A DNA stretch of 64,000 bases from Bacteroidota bacterium (GCA_023458555.1 JAEWYS010000004.1:433590-497589), one strand, 5' to 3'; counted from the first letter of the stretch, positions 8,510 to 18,639 are shown. Notes: a model not told the origin generated them from the sequence alone. Numbers and translations are program-made.

Positions 8510-11032
8510 TTATTGCTTTACTATACGTTCTGTGTATCGAAGAACATTGTTTTCATATACCTGCAGCAGATAAACTCCGGATGAACAGGCCGACATATCA
8601 AACTGCGCCGGCCCTGTCCCTTCTGATTCCTGTATCAGACGCCCATATGTATCCAGCAACCGCATCAAAACTGTACCGGAAAACGGATGCTTTACTTCAA
8701 GCAATGAGTATACCGGATTAGGATACAGATTCACAACACCGGTTCCGTTAAGGTTATGCAAACCGGTACCAGGATCCCGGACATACCAGTTCCAGCCATA
8801 ATCGCTGGTGGCATTTTCGGCAGGATAGGCAAATGTATACGCTTCCTCACGACTGTCGCATTCGTGTTTGTAGACCAATACGGAATCTTCACGGTTTTCA
8901 CGGAAAAACAATACATAATAAACGCCATCTTTTACGATGTTGCTTCCCCCAGAACCTACTCCGATCCAGCGACCTTCCTCGGCGTCATAACTTTCCAGAT
9001 GCATCGTATATGCATTGGTATACACACCGCCCGTCATGCTATACTCTATGCGTTCTGTATAATATTCCTGCGCAGATAGCTGATCACCCAGATTGGGAAT
9101 GGTGAACTTCCACAGATATCGCCCTTCCAGCTCAAAGGCATCCGTGGAAGGAATCCCTACAAAGTATGACGCAGATGTGTCTGTGCAATTATTCCGATCG
9201 GTTACCACAGCCCGGTAATACCCTGTCTGATCAGCCTGATAAGTGGCATCTGACGAACCGGTCGGGCTATCATTGTACAACCATTCATACTGCGCATAGA
9301 CACTACCTGTACTCAGTATATTGTTGTCAGAAACAAGCTCCGGGACAGGCAACGCATTGACAGTAAAGCGAAGAGAAATAGTGCTGTCGCAACCTTTTAC
9401 ACTCTTCAAAACATGGATATAGGAACCTGCTTCGCTAACAGATTGTCCGTAGAAATCATATGTTTCGCCTGCGCAGACTGCTATATCTCTAACTACTGTA
9501 TAAGCCGGAAAATGATATAAAGTGAGCGTAATAATGCTGTCGCAGCCCCCAACGGTTAATAAGGTATCTGTATATTCACCGGCCCCGGTAAGAATAGTGC
9601 CGTTGAAATCGTACGCTTCATTTTCACAAACAGCTACCGATAAAGAGACTTGTTCCGGACAGGGTGATAGTTTCATAAACCACGCGTCATAGTTTCCTTT
9701 ATTTGTAGTTATGTCTCCTCCGGGGGCACTATTCGATCTTCCGGCTAACATAAAGCTACCATCTCCGAGTTCTATTACTTTGTTGATATAATCAAAACTA
9801 GTTCCATTTCCAGTCGGACCGCCAAAAGTCTTTTCCCATTGAATTGTTCCCGCGTTGTTCAATTTGACCATCCAGGAATCATAACCTGCATTATCTCCGC
9901 CACGCAGCCATGATACATCTCCATCTGCCCTATTAGTCAGCCCTATATACAGAATCCCGTGATCTATCGTCTCAAGCAGTGTTTCACTTACAGCTACACT
10001 TCGCTCATTACCTGTACTGCCCAACAGCTCCGACCAGAGAACCGTACCATCATCAGCTGATATTTTCATAAGCCATATATCACTTCCTCCGTTGATCATA
10101 CCTTCCATAGTTCCATCACTTGAGAGCGTCTGTCCCGCGACTATCAGGTTTCCATCCGATACCTGAATTATATTATAAAATACATCGTTAGCCGCACCAC
10201 CAAAAGTTTTGGCCCAGACCGTACCCAATGTGTCATCTAAAATCAATACAGTTCCATCATCCTTGTCAATACCACCATCTGTCAGATCGCCGTCCACAGA
10301 ACTGGTTGTTCCGGCTACGGCATAATTTCCATTATGGAGCTGGATTACGGAATACCCGCTTTCATGATACAGAGCGGAGGCAGGTCCGCTACCCCCAAAA
10401 GTTTTTTCATATTGGATATTAAACCGGGCATCGAATTTTACGATCCACCAATCGTCCTTTGTTCCATTCTGCTTATTCTTAACATCCCCATCCTGAGAAG
10501 AAGTAAATCCGCACGCGATATATCCGCCATCCGTTGTTTTCTTCATATTGTACAAAGTCTCATTGCCAGCTCCTCCAATGTTCTTCATCCATTCAATCCC
10601 CAAGGTATCATTCAGTTTCACTATCAAAACATCTACACCTCCCTTGCCGGGAACTCCTGAAAAATCCCGATCGGCATTAGCCGCCATATCTCCATTTACG
10701 ATGTATCCACCATCTTCAAGAGGAATTATAGTACTAATAGTTTCTGTTCCAGATGTACCATACACTGCCTGACGTACCATATTCCCCTGGCTATCCAGTT
10801 CAACAATCCACCAGTCAATTCCGGCAGACCCTTTTCCTCGTATATCCCCGTTTATGGAAGCTGTATAACCCGCCGCTATATATCCGCCATGAGGTAAGGG
10901 CTCCATAGTCTGTATTATTTCAGCGTCACTTCCCCCATAAAGTTTAGACCATTCAACATTTGGCCCCTTTTGCGCGAAACAGGGCATAATAGTTACGTAG
11001 AAAAAAACAAACCTTAAATATAAATTACTCAT
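8510..11032 (-). CDS. Secreted seven-blade beta-propeller protein with T9SS type A domain
   Basis: An 840-residue secreted protein. After a signal peptide (FVFFYVTIMPCFAQ, about 8-21) come seven repeats of 55-65 residues, with variants of DGGYIAAGYT, a DGD segment, then DWWIVKLD and WEKTFGG. These most likely form a seven-bladed propeller (about 30-470). Two tandem 45-residue modules follow, each VC-E/G-E-Y-DF-G then GCDSI-ITL, a sticky-surface module common in gliding Bacteroidota. A folded region comes next, and a C-terminal sorting domain starts at about 755 (LYPNPVYSLLEV, ending VLRYTERIVKQ). The enzymatic role, if any, is not visible; surface binding is plausible. It is a single gene with its own terminator. 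Confidence 0.85.
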   Translation of the reverse strand: MSNLYLRFVFFYVTIMPCFAQKGPNVEWSKLYGGSDAEIIQTMEPLPHGGYIAAGYTASINGDIRGKGSAGIDWWIVELDSQGNMVRQAVYGTSGTETISTIIPLEDGGYIVNGDMAANADRDFSGVPGKGGVDVLIVKLNDTLGIEWMKNIGGAGNETLYNMKKTTDGGYIACGFTSSQDGDVKNKQNGTKDDWWIVKFDARFNIQYEKTFGGSGPASALYHESGYSVIQLHNGNYAVAGTTSSVDGDLTDGGIDKDDGTVLILDDTLGTVWAKTFGGAANDVFYNIIQVSDGNLIVAGQTLSSDGTMEGMINGGSDIWLMKISADDGTVLWSELLGSTGNERSVAVSETLLETIDHGILYIGLTNRADGDVSWLRGGDNAGYDSWMVKLNNAGTIQWEKTFGGPTGNGTSFDYINKVIELGDGSFMLAGRSNSAPGGDITTNKGNYDAWFMKLSPCPEQVSLSVAVCENEAYDFNGTILTGAGEYTDTLLTVGGCDSIITLTLYHFPAYTVVRDIAVCAGETYDFYGQSVSEAGSYIHVLKSVKGCDSTISLRFTVNALPVPELVSDNNILSTGSVYAQYEWLYNDSPTGSSDATYQADQTGYYRAVVTDRNNCTDTSASYFVGIPSTDAFELEGRYLWKFTIPNLGDQLSAQEYYTERIEYSMTGGVYTNAYTMHLESYDAEEGRWIGVGSGGSNIVKDGVYYVLFFRENREDSVLVYKHECDSREEAYTFAYPAENATSDYGWNWYVRDPGTGLHNLNGTGVVNLYPNPVYSLLEVKHPFSGTVLMRLLDTYGRLIQESEGTGPAQFDMSACSSGVYLLQVYENNVLRYTERIVKQ

Positions 11033-11060
11033 TATATTATAAATTAATTGATTACAAAGA

Positions 11061-11093
11061 GAAAATCCGTTCCGAAAAGTTTCCGGAACGGAT
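11061..11093 (-). terminator. Probable terminator of the downstream-facing lipoprotein gene
   Basis: Perfect 10-bp stem ATCCGTTCCG/CGGAACGGAT (11065-11074 with 11084-11093), followed on the minus strand by TTTTCTCTTT, just after the stop of the gene at 11102. Confidence 0.65.
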
Positions 11094-11101
11094 AATAGAA
11101 G

Positions 11102-11827
11102 CTATTTTTTGTAGCGGATTAAGCTCTCCGGCACCTCATTCAGCACCTCTTCACGATATGTGCTTCTTAATGCCGGGGTATCGGGACAAGCTCCAGTCAA
11201 TGGACACTGGAAACACTTATACTCAAATACTACGTTAGAAAACCAGTCAGTACCTACAGGATTTGCTTGCAAATCAAGCACCTTCACTACGTAAACCTTA
11301 ATAGTTGAATCTGATGGGCAGCATTGCCAGACGGCTACGAGGCGGAATATTTCGAAATCAGGTACGTATTTGTAATATCCCGGACTAAAAGTGTTGGACC
11401 CTATTCTGTTGTTGGCCGTGGGAATAATGTTTGGCAGAACATCCTCACAGGTCAGGGAGCCTAAGGGAGTAGAATAGGATACATTGACTTCATTCAAATA
11501 ACCCACTTTCCAGCCATTCTTTCCCTGAATAACTGAATTAAACTGGCTAAGAAAATCAACGTTATCCTCTCCGCCACAGAAAGCGTAAGATTCAGAACCC
11601 CAAGCTAAAGGATCGCCTACTTCTTGTTCATCTACAGGGCCACCCTGAATAGAATCCGATTGTACACCAACACAACAACTATCACACTCTTCCCCGGAAG
11701 AGAACGAGCTAACACGATGGGTGGCGGAATTGCCGGAAACCGGCGCCACATTATCCTGCTTTTTACAAGCTGAAAAAACTACTGCGAATGCAGCTATGCT
11801 TATAAGTGAAAAAAATATATTCTTCAT
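11102..11827 (-). CDS. Cysteine-rich lipoprotein, function unknown
   Basis: A 241-residue protein if started at the ATG at 11827, which gives a clean lipoprotein signal (MKNIFFSLISIAAFAVVFSAC). An 18-residue upstream extension is possible but unlikely. The mature part is rich in Cys pairs (ECDSCC, QCCPSD, KCFQCP), suggesting disulfides in the periplasm or on the cell surface. I recognise no family. It lies 70 bp upstream of the beta-propeller cargo gene on the same strand, but the hairpin between them suggests separate or attenuated transcription. Confidence 0.7.
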   Translation of the reverse strand: MKNIFFSLISIAAFAVVFSACKKQDNVAPVSGNSATHRVSSFSSGEECDSCCVGVQSDSIQGGPVDEQEVGDPLAWGSESYAFCGGEDNVDFLSQFNSVIQGKNGWKVGYLNEVNVSYSTPLGSLTCEDVLPNIIPTANNRIGSNTFSPGYYKYVPDFEIFRLVAVWQCCPSDSTIKVYVVKVLDLQANPVGTDWFSNVVFEYKCFQCPLTGACPDTPALRSTYREEVLNEVPESLIRYKK

Positions 11828-11954
11828 GTTTTTAAGGTTCTTAAATAAATAGTAAAAAATTAATACAATAGTCTCCTGCAATTCACTTTTAGTCGAAAAG
11901 ACTTTACGGTTTGATTTGCATAAGACAACTTTGTACCTGCTTCAGGCACGTTTC

Positions 11955-12066
11955 GGGGCCGGCCATACAACTTGCGTTTAGGTCGTCAGAAAATTTGCAC
12001 GCAAGGGCCGGCTCGGGGGCTGCCTCCCAACCTTGTTATCGGTTGCCGAATCGGAGACAGCCCCAC
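11955..12066. other. GC-rich, strongly structured intergenic element (possible ncRNA or mobile-element remnant)
   Basis: There are two adjacent complex hairpins. The first is GCCGGCC plus TTGCGT (11958-11977) pairing with ACGCAA plus GGCCGGC (11999-12012). The second is GGGGCTG, CTCC and CAACC (12016-12032) pairing with GGTTG, GGAG and CAGCCCC (12041-12064). The GC content is far above the flanks, which are very AT-rich at 12280-12420. The minus strand has an open frame across 11890-12263 broken by one TAA at about 12034, so a decayed gene is the alternative. No known RNA family is recognised. Confidence 0.4.
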
Positions 12067-12536
12067 TTCGGGCCTGGCGGTCGTTCCCTCCTGATTTGAG
12101 GTACAACAGAATTCATCATCACGCCGGAAGCGCAAGGCCTTTTTATTTCTGCAGCAAGCTCCCTATAAAAAAACATCCATCGATTCACTCCGCTATTGCC
12201 CAACCAGATCAGGAGCACCTGACTCCAATTGACTATCCGGCTGTATGTACAGTGACTTTCCATTGATGCTTTTGTAAGGTTGAAATATTTTACAAATATT
12301 TATTTAGATTTAATATTAATAATATCAAATATAGAATAGCAATACATTCAACACAAGTATTTTATCGAAATATTTATAAGATAATTACGTATTTAACATC
12401 AAAATCCGGCCAAACAGGCAATAAAATAGCGTATTTTATACACAAACATTCAACAAGAAATCATCGGGCTGTTTCCGGAAGTGGGCATACCAGTCGCTGG
12501 AATATGATCTGCCAATGACAGTCATAACTAAAGATA

Positions 12537-12938
12537 TCATAACCCCGCTTTTCTGATTGCCTTATAATGCTCTGTTGTCAGCAGCAGGGAAATAATGAAT
12601 ACCACAAATAACTGAGAGTAATTTCTTTCGTTTCCCAACACCTCCCCCGCAAAGTGCATGAGATGCGGAAGACAATACAGCATACTCAGAATAAACAGAA
12701 CGATGAAGGTCCATTTTGCTCTGACATGCAATACACAGACGACCCATATCATGGGCAGACGATAAAACAGTGTACGAATGACAAATACACTTACAGGCTC
12801 CTTGCCATTGGCTCCGGGCCTGAGCAATTCAATTCCGTAAAAAATACCACTTACCTGATAATTAAAATGGAGCACCATACCAATACCAATGATTGTCAGT
12901 ATCCACAACATGGTCAGACGGTTTGCTCTTTCGTTCAT
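12537..12938 (-). CDS. Small polytopic membrane protein
   Basis: A 133-residue protein with four predicted membrane segments (LTMLWILTIIGIGMVLHF; VIRTLFYRLPMIWVVCVLH; WTFIVLFILSMLYCLPHL; QLFVVFIISLLLTTE). There are no catalytic motifs and I do not recognise the family. It stands alone downstream of the T9SS operon on the same strand, with a 67-bp gap. The intergenic stretch 12067-12536 behind it is AT-rich and shows no gene. Confidence 0.6.
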   Translation of the reverse strand: MNERANRLTMLWILTIIGIGMVLHFNYQVSGIFYGIELLRPGANGKEPVSVFVIRTLFYRLPMIWVVCVLHVRAKWTFIVLFILSMLYCLPHLMHFAGEVLGNERNYSQLFVVFIISLLLTTEHYKAIRKAGL

Positions 12939-13005
12939 TTATAGTAAAGCTTATGTTTTTTCACGATCGATTCCCGGTTATCTGTCTGCGGGGCAGTCAC
13001 ACAAA

Positions 13006-14862
13006 TCAATTGATTATAATAATCTCCGTACGCCTGTTTAATGCTCTGTTATCCTCATTAGGACTGCCATCCTCGCTATAATTCGGCACAAGAGGTTTAC
13101 TCTCGCCATAGTATTCGACTGATATCCGATCCGCTCTTATGCCTTTCCGCACAAAATAACGCTGAATAGCCTCTGCTCTTTTTTTCGACAGGCGCAGATT
13201 GTACTGATCAGTTCCCACATCATCCGTATGCGCTGTTATCTTTATTTGTATATCTGCATACTCTGACAGAAGACCAGTCAGGCAATCAAGCTCGTCTGCT
13301 TTGCGATTAATAAAATCTACATCATCCGTCGCATAATTCAGTATGACTTTAAGACCGGACCGGTCTTTAATCCTTATATCTTTCCCCAGCCGTTCACACG
13401 TATAGGCTTCTTCATTTTCAGTCTCCTCATGAAGCTCCGCTGCTACAGCAGATTCCTCCGGGGCGGCGGGAATATGCTCCGGCTGTCCGGACTCTTCTTC
13501 CGGTTTCTTTTCCACAAACTGCACTTCATAGATATCATCGCAGCAGGTTGGACTCATAAGCTGCAAGCCACCCACCCGATTCGAAACCATGTAGCCTCTG
13601 TTTTTATCGTGAAGGCAGAAATAGGTATCATCAGCGCTGCTGTTAACTGCAGCACCCAGATTAACAGGAATAGTCTGCTTCTTAAGATCTCCCGCTACCC
13701 GGAAAATATCAAATCCGCCAAAGCCGGGATGAAAATTGGAACTAAAATAGAGCTGCTGCGAGCTGACATCGTAAAAAGGGGTAATCTCATCCCGTACTGT
13801 ATTGATGTGCTTCCCGGCGTTAACCGGCCTGCCGGGCTTTCCGTCTTTATCCAGTATACTGTACCAGATATCCATACCACCCGAACCACCTTTGCGGTCA
13901 GAGGCAAAAAAAAGCACTTCGTAATTGCTTTTACTCGTCTGAATCCGGGCTATATGCGGTTGCGTAGAACGATATCCTTTTGCATTGACCATCGGCAACT
14001 TCACCGGTTTACTGTATTTGCCATCTTCCATCCTGCTCATATATAGCTGACAATGGCGGGCAGCCCCGACGTTTTGACAACGGGTAAAGTATATCCGTCT
14101 GCTGTCGGATGAAAACACAGCATTTGCGGTACTCATAAATTCGTGGTCAACAGCGCCGAAAATCGGCACAGGCTCAACCCATTCATTCTGCTCCTTATAG
14201 CTCATATAGAGACGAACATGTCTTGTGTTGGGCACAACAGTACTTATTTCAGCCACCGTATCTGTCGCAAGAGAAGCAAATATGAGTGTATCACCCTTAC
14301 GGACAGGAGAAAAGTCAGAATAAGCGGAATTAAGTATATTACCGGCATGAACAACTGTATGTTCATCATTGACTTCGATGTTTTGCAATGCAAAGGCACA
14401 GGATTTCACTTCCTGCGCTGCATAAAGTTTATAGGGTTTTTTATCGGCAGGACGATACCTGCCTGCCTTAATAAAAATCTCAAATTGCCCGAGCGCTTCA
14501 TCATACTTTCCATTGTATTTCAGGCATTCGGCGTATCTGAATCGTGCCAGAGTAATTTCTTTTTTATTATCCCGTTTAGCCAGTTTCTCATAAAGCAGTT
14601 CTGCCTTTTCATAGTTTCTGGCGAGAAAATACGCCTCTGCCAGCTTAGTCAAATAGTCGATATTATCGGGGGAAACCTTGACAAGCTTCTCCAATTCCTG
14701 ACTACTATTATAATAGCTCCCTTCGTTCAGAAGCAAAGTCGCCATTTTAAAACGCTTGGCGGGACTTAGCCTGTCCGTATTGCGAATCTGGCCGGATACC
14801 CCGGAGACAATCAGCACCATAATCAGGCACAGCAGTCTGGCTCTTATCAGAAAATACCACAT
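13006..14862 (-). CDS. PorE-like OmpA-family protein (TPR, PD40 propeller, OmpA)
   Basis: A 618-residue envelope protein. A signal peptide (1-25) is followed by TPR helices (about 35-130: YLTKLAEAYFLARNYEKAELLYEKLA), then a PD40/WD40-like propeller (about 180-440: FASDRKGGSGGMDIWYS; YFSSNFHPGFGGFDIF). The C-terminal OmpA peptidoglycan-binding domain is at about 500-618, with TAHTDDVGTDQYNLRLSKKRAEAI. This order matches PorE and related T9SS/gliding accessory proteins that tie outer-membrane machinery to peptidoglycan. Its start overlaps the PorP/SprF gene by 16 bp, so the genes are translationally linked and probably co-assemble. Bacteroidota have many paralogues, so it may not be the core PorE. 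Confidence 0.85.
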   Translation of the reverse strand: MWYFLIRARLLCLIMVLIVSGVSGQIRNTDRLSPAKRFKMATLLLNEGSYYNSSQELEKLVKVSPDNIDYLTKLAEAYFLARNYEKAELLYEKLAKRDNKKEITLARFRYAECLKYNGKYDEALGQFEIFIKAGRYRPADKKPYKLYAAQEVKSCAFALQNIEVNDEHTVVHAGNILNSAYSDFSPVRKGDTLIFASLATDTVAEISTVVPNTRHVRLYMSYKEQNEWVEPVPIFGAVDHEFMSTANAVFSSDSRRIYFTRCQNVGAARHCQLYMSRMEDGKYSKPVKLPMVNAKGYRSTQPHIARIQTSKSNYEVLFFASDRKGGSGGMDIWYSILDKDGKPGRPVNAGKHINTVRDEITPFYDVSSQQLYFSSNFHPGFGGFDIFRVAGDLKKQTIPVNLGAAVNSSADDTYFCLHDKNRGYMVSNRVGGLQLMSPTCCDDIYEVQFVEKKPEEESGQPEHIPAAPEESAVAAELHEETENEEAYTCERLGKDIRIKDRSGLKVILNYATDDVDFINRKADELDCLTGLLSEYADIQIKITAHTDDVGTDQYNLRLSKKRAEAIQRYFVRKGIRADRISVEYYGESKPLVPNYSEDGSPNEDNRALNRRTEIIIIN

Positions 14863-15983
14863 GGCAATGTATAGCTGAAAGGAATAGCCCTGTTTAAAAA
14901 CCCTTTGTATATCAATGAAACTTCATAAGCTGCAACCGCTCTGCCGGAAACGGAAGGAGAGCTTTTCAACTCCTTCATATCTGACACAATCTGATCACAG
15001 GTAAACATGACAGACATATTTTTGTAATTAATTCCCAGCATGACAATAGCTGCCCCATTGGTACGATACCAGCCACCAGCAAGCAATCCGATGTTATCCT
15101 GACCTTCTTTGTGCAACAGATAGCCTACGCCTGAACCCGCATTAACTTCTGACATACCCTGCTGGTGCACAAAAAGTATTTCAGGGAAAATATACAGATG
15201 AGCGGACAACCAATACGTAGCCCCGACAGTCGCAAGCATTCGCTGCCGGAGTTTGCCTGCCTCATGATCATTTCCTGCCAGAAACTGCTCTTTTGGATGG
15301 GTAAGATTGAAGATGGAAGCCCCTGTCCTAAACTGCCGTTTGCGGCTAATGTAAAAAGTATACGCCAACCCTGCATTGGCAGTCATGTATCCGATGCGGT
15401 TGCTCATAAGCTGCTCTCCGGAAATTATACCGGTATCTACCTTGTGGTCATCCCCTATCTGATTTTCAAAATACAAACCATCATAATCTAGCAGCTTCTG
15501 CACATAACCACCCTGGATTCCCAATGCGATCTTGTGGCGTCCGGCAGGATCCGGCATATATTGATATGATCCGGATAGAATAAATGTATTGCTTACCTGA
15601 AATTCCCCCATCTGATCACGCATAAAAACCAGTCCGGCCGCCAGCTGTCTGCGTCTGCCGGTATATGAGGGCAACGTGATATCAGCAGAGACTCCAAGGG
15701 TCTTGAAGGGCACGAGCTGTCTCCACTGGTCACGATATATCATCTGTACACGGTAATCCTGATCGATCAGTCCGGTGTATGCCGGATTAATAAGCAGGGG
15801 TGCATTGTAGAATTGTGAAAACAGACTATACTGACTACTGGCGGTCCTGATACCGGGACAAATCAGCGTTACGAAGAGCACCTGCGAAAGCCACCGGAGC
15901 ATTCCGGCAGAGACGCTTTTTCTTTTTTCCGGCCTTTTTTCAGCGCTGCCGGTATTGTTTGTATTTCTTTTCCGGTTTTCCAT
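14847..15983 (-). CDS. T9SS outer-membrane protein, PorP/SprF family
   Basis: A 378-residue outer-membrane beta-barrel. The family hallmark is YSLFSQFYNAPLLINPAYTGLIDQDYRV after the signal region, then YRDQWRQLV. Alternating strands with aromatic girdles continue to the end. PorP/SprF proteins are paired with type B cargo and help attach it to the cell surface. Here the gene directly follows such a cargo gene (10-bp gap) and overlaps the OmpA gene. The first 35 residues are unusually basic for a signal peptide (MENRKRNTNNTGSAEKRPEK); a start at MLRWLSQVLFVTLICPG (residue 29, about 15899) would give a conventional one. Confidence 0.88.
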   Translation of the reverse strand: MENRKRNTNNTGSAEKRPEKRKSVSAGMLRWLSQVLFVTLICPGIRTASSQYSLFSQFYNAPLLINPAYTGLIDQDYRVQMIYRDQWRQLVPFKTLGVSADITLPSYTGRRRQLAAGLVFMRDQMGEFQVSNTFILSGSYQYMPDPAGRHKIALGIQGGYVQKLLDYDGLYFENQIGDDHKVDTGIISGEQLMSNRIGYMTANAGLAYTFYISRKRQFRTGASIFNLTHPKEQFLAGNDHEAGKLRQRMLATVGATYWLSAHLYIFPEILFVHQQGMSEVNAGSGVGYLLHKEGQDNIGLLAGGWYRTNGAAIVMLGINYKNMSVMFTCDQIVSDMKELKSSPSVSGRAVAAYEVSLIYKGFLNRAIPFSYTLPCGIF

Positions 15984-15993
15984 ATCTATCTCT

Positions 15994-18639
15994 CTAGCGC
16001 AAAAGATTCACATTTCCCGATAGTGATATTTCTTCCCCCCCGGTCGTTCTCGCTTTCACATAGTAGACATAAGCCCCCTGAGGCTGTACCTTTCCATGGC
16101 AGGTTCCATCCCAGCCCTCATACAAATCGCTTGTTGCAAATACCTGCTGCCCCCAGCGGTTATATATTCTGAAATCGTATAGCTGGTCAATACCACGATG
16201 GACCAGTCGGAAAATATCATTATTGCCATCTCCGTTGGGGCTAAATGCATTGGCCGCAACAATTCCCTGCTGGAGATAAATGGTTTGTTGAAGCGTATCT
16301 GCGCAACCTGCCATAGTATACACGATCTGTGTTATCGTATACTGTTCGTCCGGTCCTGTGTATATATGATGTATATCATTACTCTCAATATCCGCTGTAC
16401 TGTAGACAGTACCATCTCCCATTACCCAGGACCAGCGCGAAGCTCCGGCTGACTCATCCCTGAACATTACAGGCCTGAATCTTCCCGCCGAGCTGTTGTC
16501 ATACGAAAAGCCAGCCTCCGGAGCCGGATGCACAACTACAGTTCTCGCCAATGTATATACACACTGGTCCGCAGTGTGCGCACTCAGCGCCACTTCGTAC
16601 GATCTTTCTTTTCCTGTCCGGGGATACACATGACTGACTTCTCGTTGATTTTCCACAGTTCTGCCATCTCCCAAATCCCAGCTGTAGCGTATTATACCCG
16701 GTTGCTCCCTAGCTATAAACGGAATCGTTTTTCCCTCACAGGCATCATCAATATCAAAAAATGCCTCTGGTATGTAGACATTCAATGTCCGGGAAAAAAC
16801 TTTATAACAGCCCGGATCCGTATGCACGGTAAGCGTCACCGGATAGTCCCCCCCTTGCTCCAGATAAAATGCAGGCCGCCGATCAGTTGACGACAGCGTT
16901 GTTTCTTTTTGCCCGTCTTCCAGAGTCCACAACCAGGATACCAGCGTCTGTTCCGATGCTATTGTTTTGTCATTGAGGACAAGATAATTGCAATCTGTGA
17001 CAGCAAAATCAAAATCAGCCTTTACATAGTCGAGCATGGCAGGAAAAACCTCCACCGGTTTCTGAACAGCATTGCTGCATCCTGATGAAGAAGTCACAAT
17101 AAGGGTTACATTGTAAATTCCTGCAGACTGATAAACATGACGGGGATGCTGTTCTGCACTCATACTGTCGTCACCAAACCTCCACTCCCAATCCGCAATC
17201 AGATCTCCCCCGGCCGCTCCGGAAAGATCTGTAAATTCAATAAAACAGGAACTGGGAACAGCCGAAAAATCAGCGGTCACAGTAAGAGGATCGTTTTCGA
17301 CCGGAACATTTTTAGTAACAGAATCCTGACAGCCTGAAGAAGATATGGCAACAAGACTGACTTCATATCCTCCGACACCGGAAAAATTATGGCTGGTATT
17401 CTGCAATGTGTCCGTGTTCAGAACTCCGGAAGCCTCATCTCCGAAAGACCATTGCCGGGATGCTACTGAAGTACGCCAGGCTAAGGCCGTATATGACCGG
17501 TCCTCAAAAACAGTTTTGCGGCAGCCATCCTCCGAATCTGCCCAGACAAAATCAGCATAGACAGAATCAGGACGAGTTTCATAGATTATTTTTCCGCTGC
17601 AACCGCTGTACGATGTAAAGGTACAGGCGTATCTCCTGAATGCCACCGGATCAGGAATCTCCAGCTGATTGACTCCTTCGGTATCCATACCGATCTGGTC
17701 AGCATTGTATTTTGTAAGCTTTAATCCGTCCGGCACAGGAAAGCCCTGCTTATCGACTTCTTCCCATTCATATGATTTAAAGCCAAACGGTCCCGTAATT
17801 ACAGCAGCAGTACCCGGACAGTACCAGGAAACTGTATCCTGAGGAAAGCTCTCGGGAGAGATATAGGCATAGGCCATATGATGCCCTGTATAACAATCCA
17901 TAGTGTTAAACTCAAGCGTAATTGCCTGACCCGCATACGGGCTGAGATCGATCACGTCCGTCATCCAGAGCGTGCTGCTAATCTCTCCGCATTGCTGCCA
18001 TTCAAACCATTCGACACCACTGGCAGCCCCGGGATACAAGCGATAATTTCCACATGCTCCGGCCACCTGACCTCCATCCGCGTCAAGCGTTTGCACCCAC
18101 ATAGCTGCGTTGTTGCCCGCTCCCGAAGGCGTTCCCCCAAATCCCATAGGATCATCACCCGAAGAAGATCCGTGATCAAACTGCTGTACGAAAGCGAACC
18201 GATATACCAGAGTTGGATAAGACTCATCAACTTTGAGCGTATAAGCCGCCTTATAGCCATGCGGATTCCCATAGCCTCCCGGCGATAAGGGTCCTACCCG
18301 GACGGCAAACTTCTTACCCTGCGGAATACGTAGCAGAGAATAACAGGTATTGGGATCCTCAGGTCTCGCCCCGGGATTGGCCGGAGGATAAATAAACTGA
18401 AACGCGTTGCCCGAAATCGCAGCTCCGTCGGTGCTGACTTCACTATATCTGATAGTCCTGTCTCCACCCTGACCACTCTGCGGACCACGATACAAACGCC
18501 AGCTGCTGAAATTACGGTCAGAAAAATCAAGATTGGGGTATGGGTGCTGCGCAGACAGACAGGATATATATCCAGCGTATATCGAAAGAATGAGCACCAG
18601 TCTTTTCGGCAGGTCTCTCAGCAATGTTTGCATATACAA
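15994..18639 (-). CDS. T9SS type B cargo protein with PKD domains (gliding-associated C-terminal domain)
   Basis: An 881-residue secreted protein. After a signal peptide (about 10-31, ending CLSAQ) comes a jelly-roll-like region. Then several PKD repeats follow (WSFGDEASG; WEWRFGDDSMSAEQHPRHVY; YSWDLGDGRTVENQ; WSWVMGDGTVYS). The CHU_C/type B sorting domain comes last (NAFSPNGDGNNDIFRLVH, then FRIYNRWGQQVF, YEGWDGTCHG, PQGAYVYYVKA). Type B cargo needs a PorP/SprF partner, which is the next gene. This supports a dedicated three-gene unit: adhesin, outer-membrane partner and OmpA anchor. The start could also be Met3. Confidence 0.9.
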   Translation of the reverse strand: MYMQTLLRDLPKRLVLILSIYAGYISCLSAQHPYPNLDFSDRNFSSWRLYRGPQSGQGGDRTIRYSEVSTDGAAISGNAFQFIYPPANPGARPEDPNTCYSLLRIPQGKKFAVRVGPLSPGGYGNPHGYKAAYTLKVDESYPTLVYRFAFVQQFDHGSSSGDDPMGFGGTPSGAGNNAAMWVQTLDADGGQVAGACGNYRLYPGAASGVEWFEWQQCGEISSTLWMTDVIDLSPYAGQAITLEFNTMDCYTGHHMAYAYISPESFPQDTVSWYCPGTAAVITGPFGFKSYEWEEVDKQGFPVPDGLKLTKYNADQIGMDTEGVNQLEIPDPVAFRRYACTFTSYSGCSGKIIYETRPDSVYADFVWADSEDGCRKTVFEDRSYTALAWRTSVASRQWSFGDEASGVLNTDTLQNTSHNFSGVGGYEVSLVAISSSGCQDSVTKNVPVENDPLTVTADFSAVPSSCFIEFTDLSGAAGGDLIADWEWRFGDDSMSAEQHPRHVYQSAGIYNVTLIVTSSSGCSNAVQKPVEVFPAMLDYVKADFDFAVTDCNYLVLNDKTIASEQTLVSWLWTLEDGQKETTLSSTDRRPAFYLEQGGDYPVTLTVHTDPGCYKVFSRTLNVYIPEAFFDIDDACEGKTIPFIAREQPGIIRYSWDLGDGRTVENQREVSHVYPRTGKERSYEVALSAHTADQCVYTLARTVVVHPAPEAGFSYDNSSAGRFRPVMFRDESAGASRWSWVMGDGTVYSTADIESNDIHHIYTGPDEQYTITQIVYTMAGCADTLQQTIYLQQGIVAANAFSPNGDGNNDIFRLVHRGIDQLYDFRIYNRWGQQVFATSDLYEGWDGTCHGKVQPQGAYVYYVKARTTGGEEISLSGNVNLLR

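Noticed and set aside
12036..12263. Minus-strand 75-codon frame across the GC-rich block as a real gene
   Set aside because: No recognisable family, unusual composition and a stop followed by further open frame; better treated as part of the structured or decayed element.
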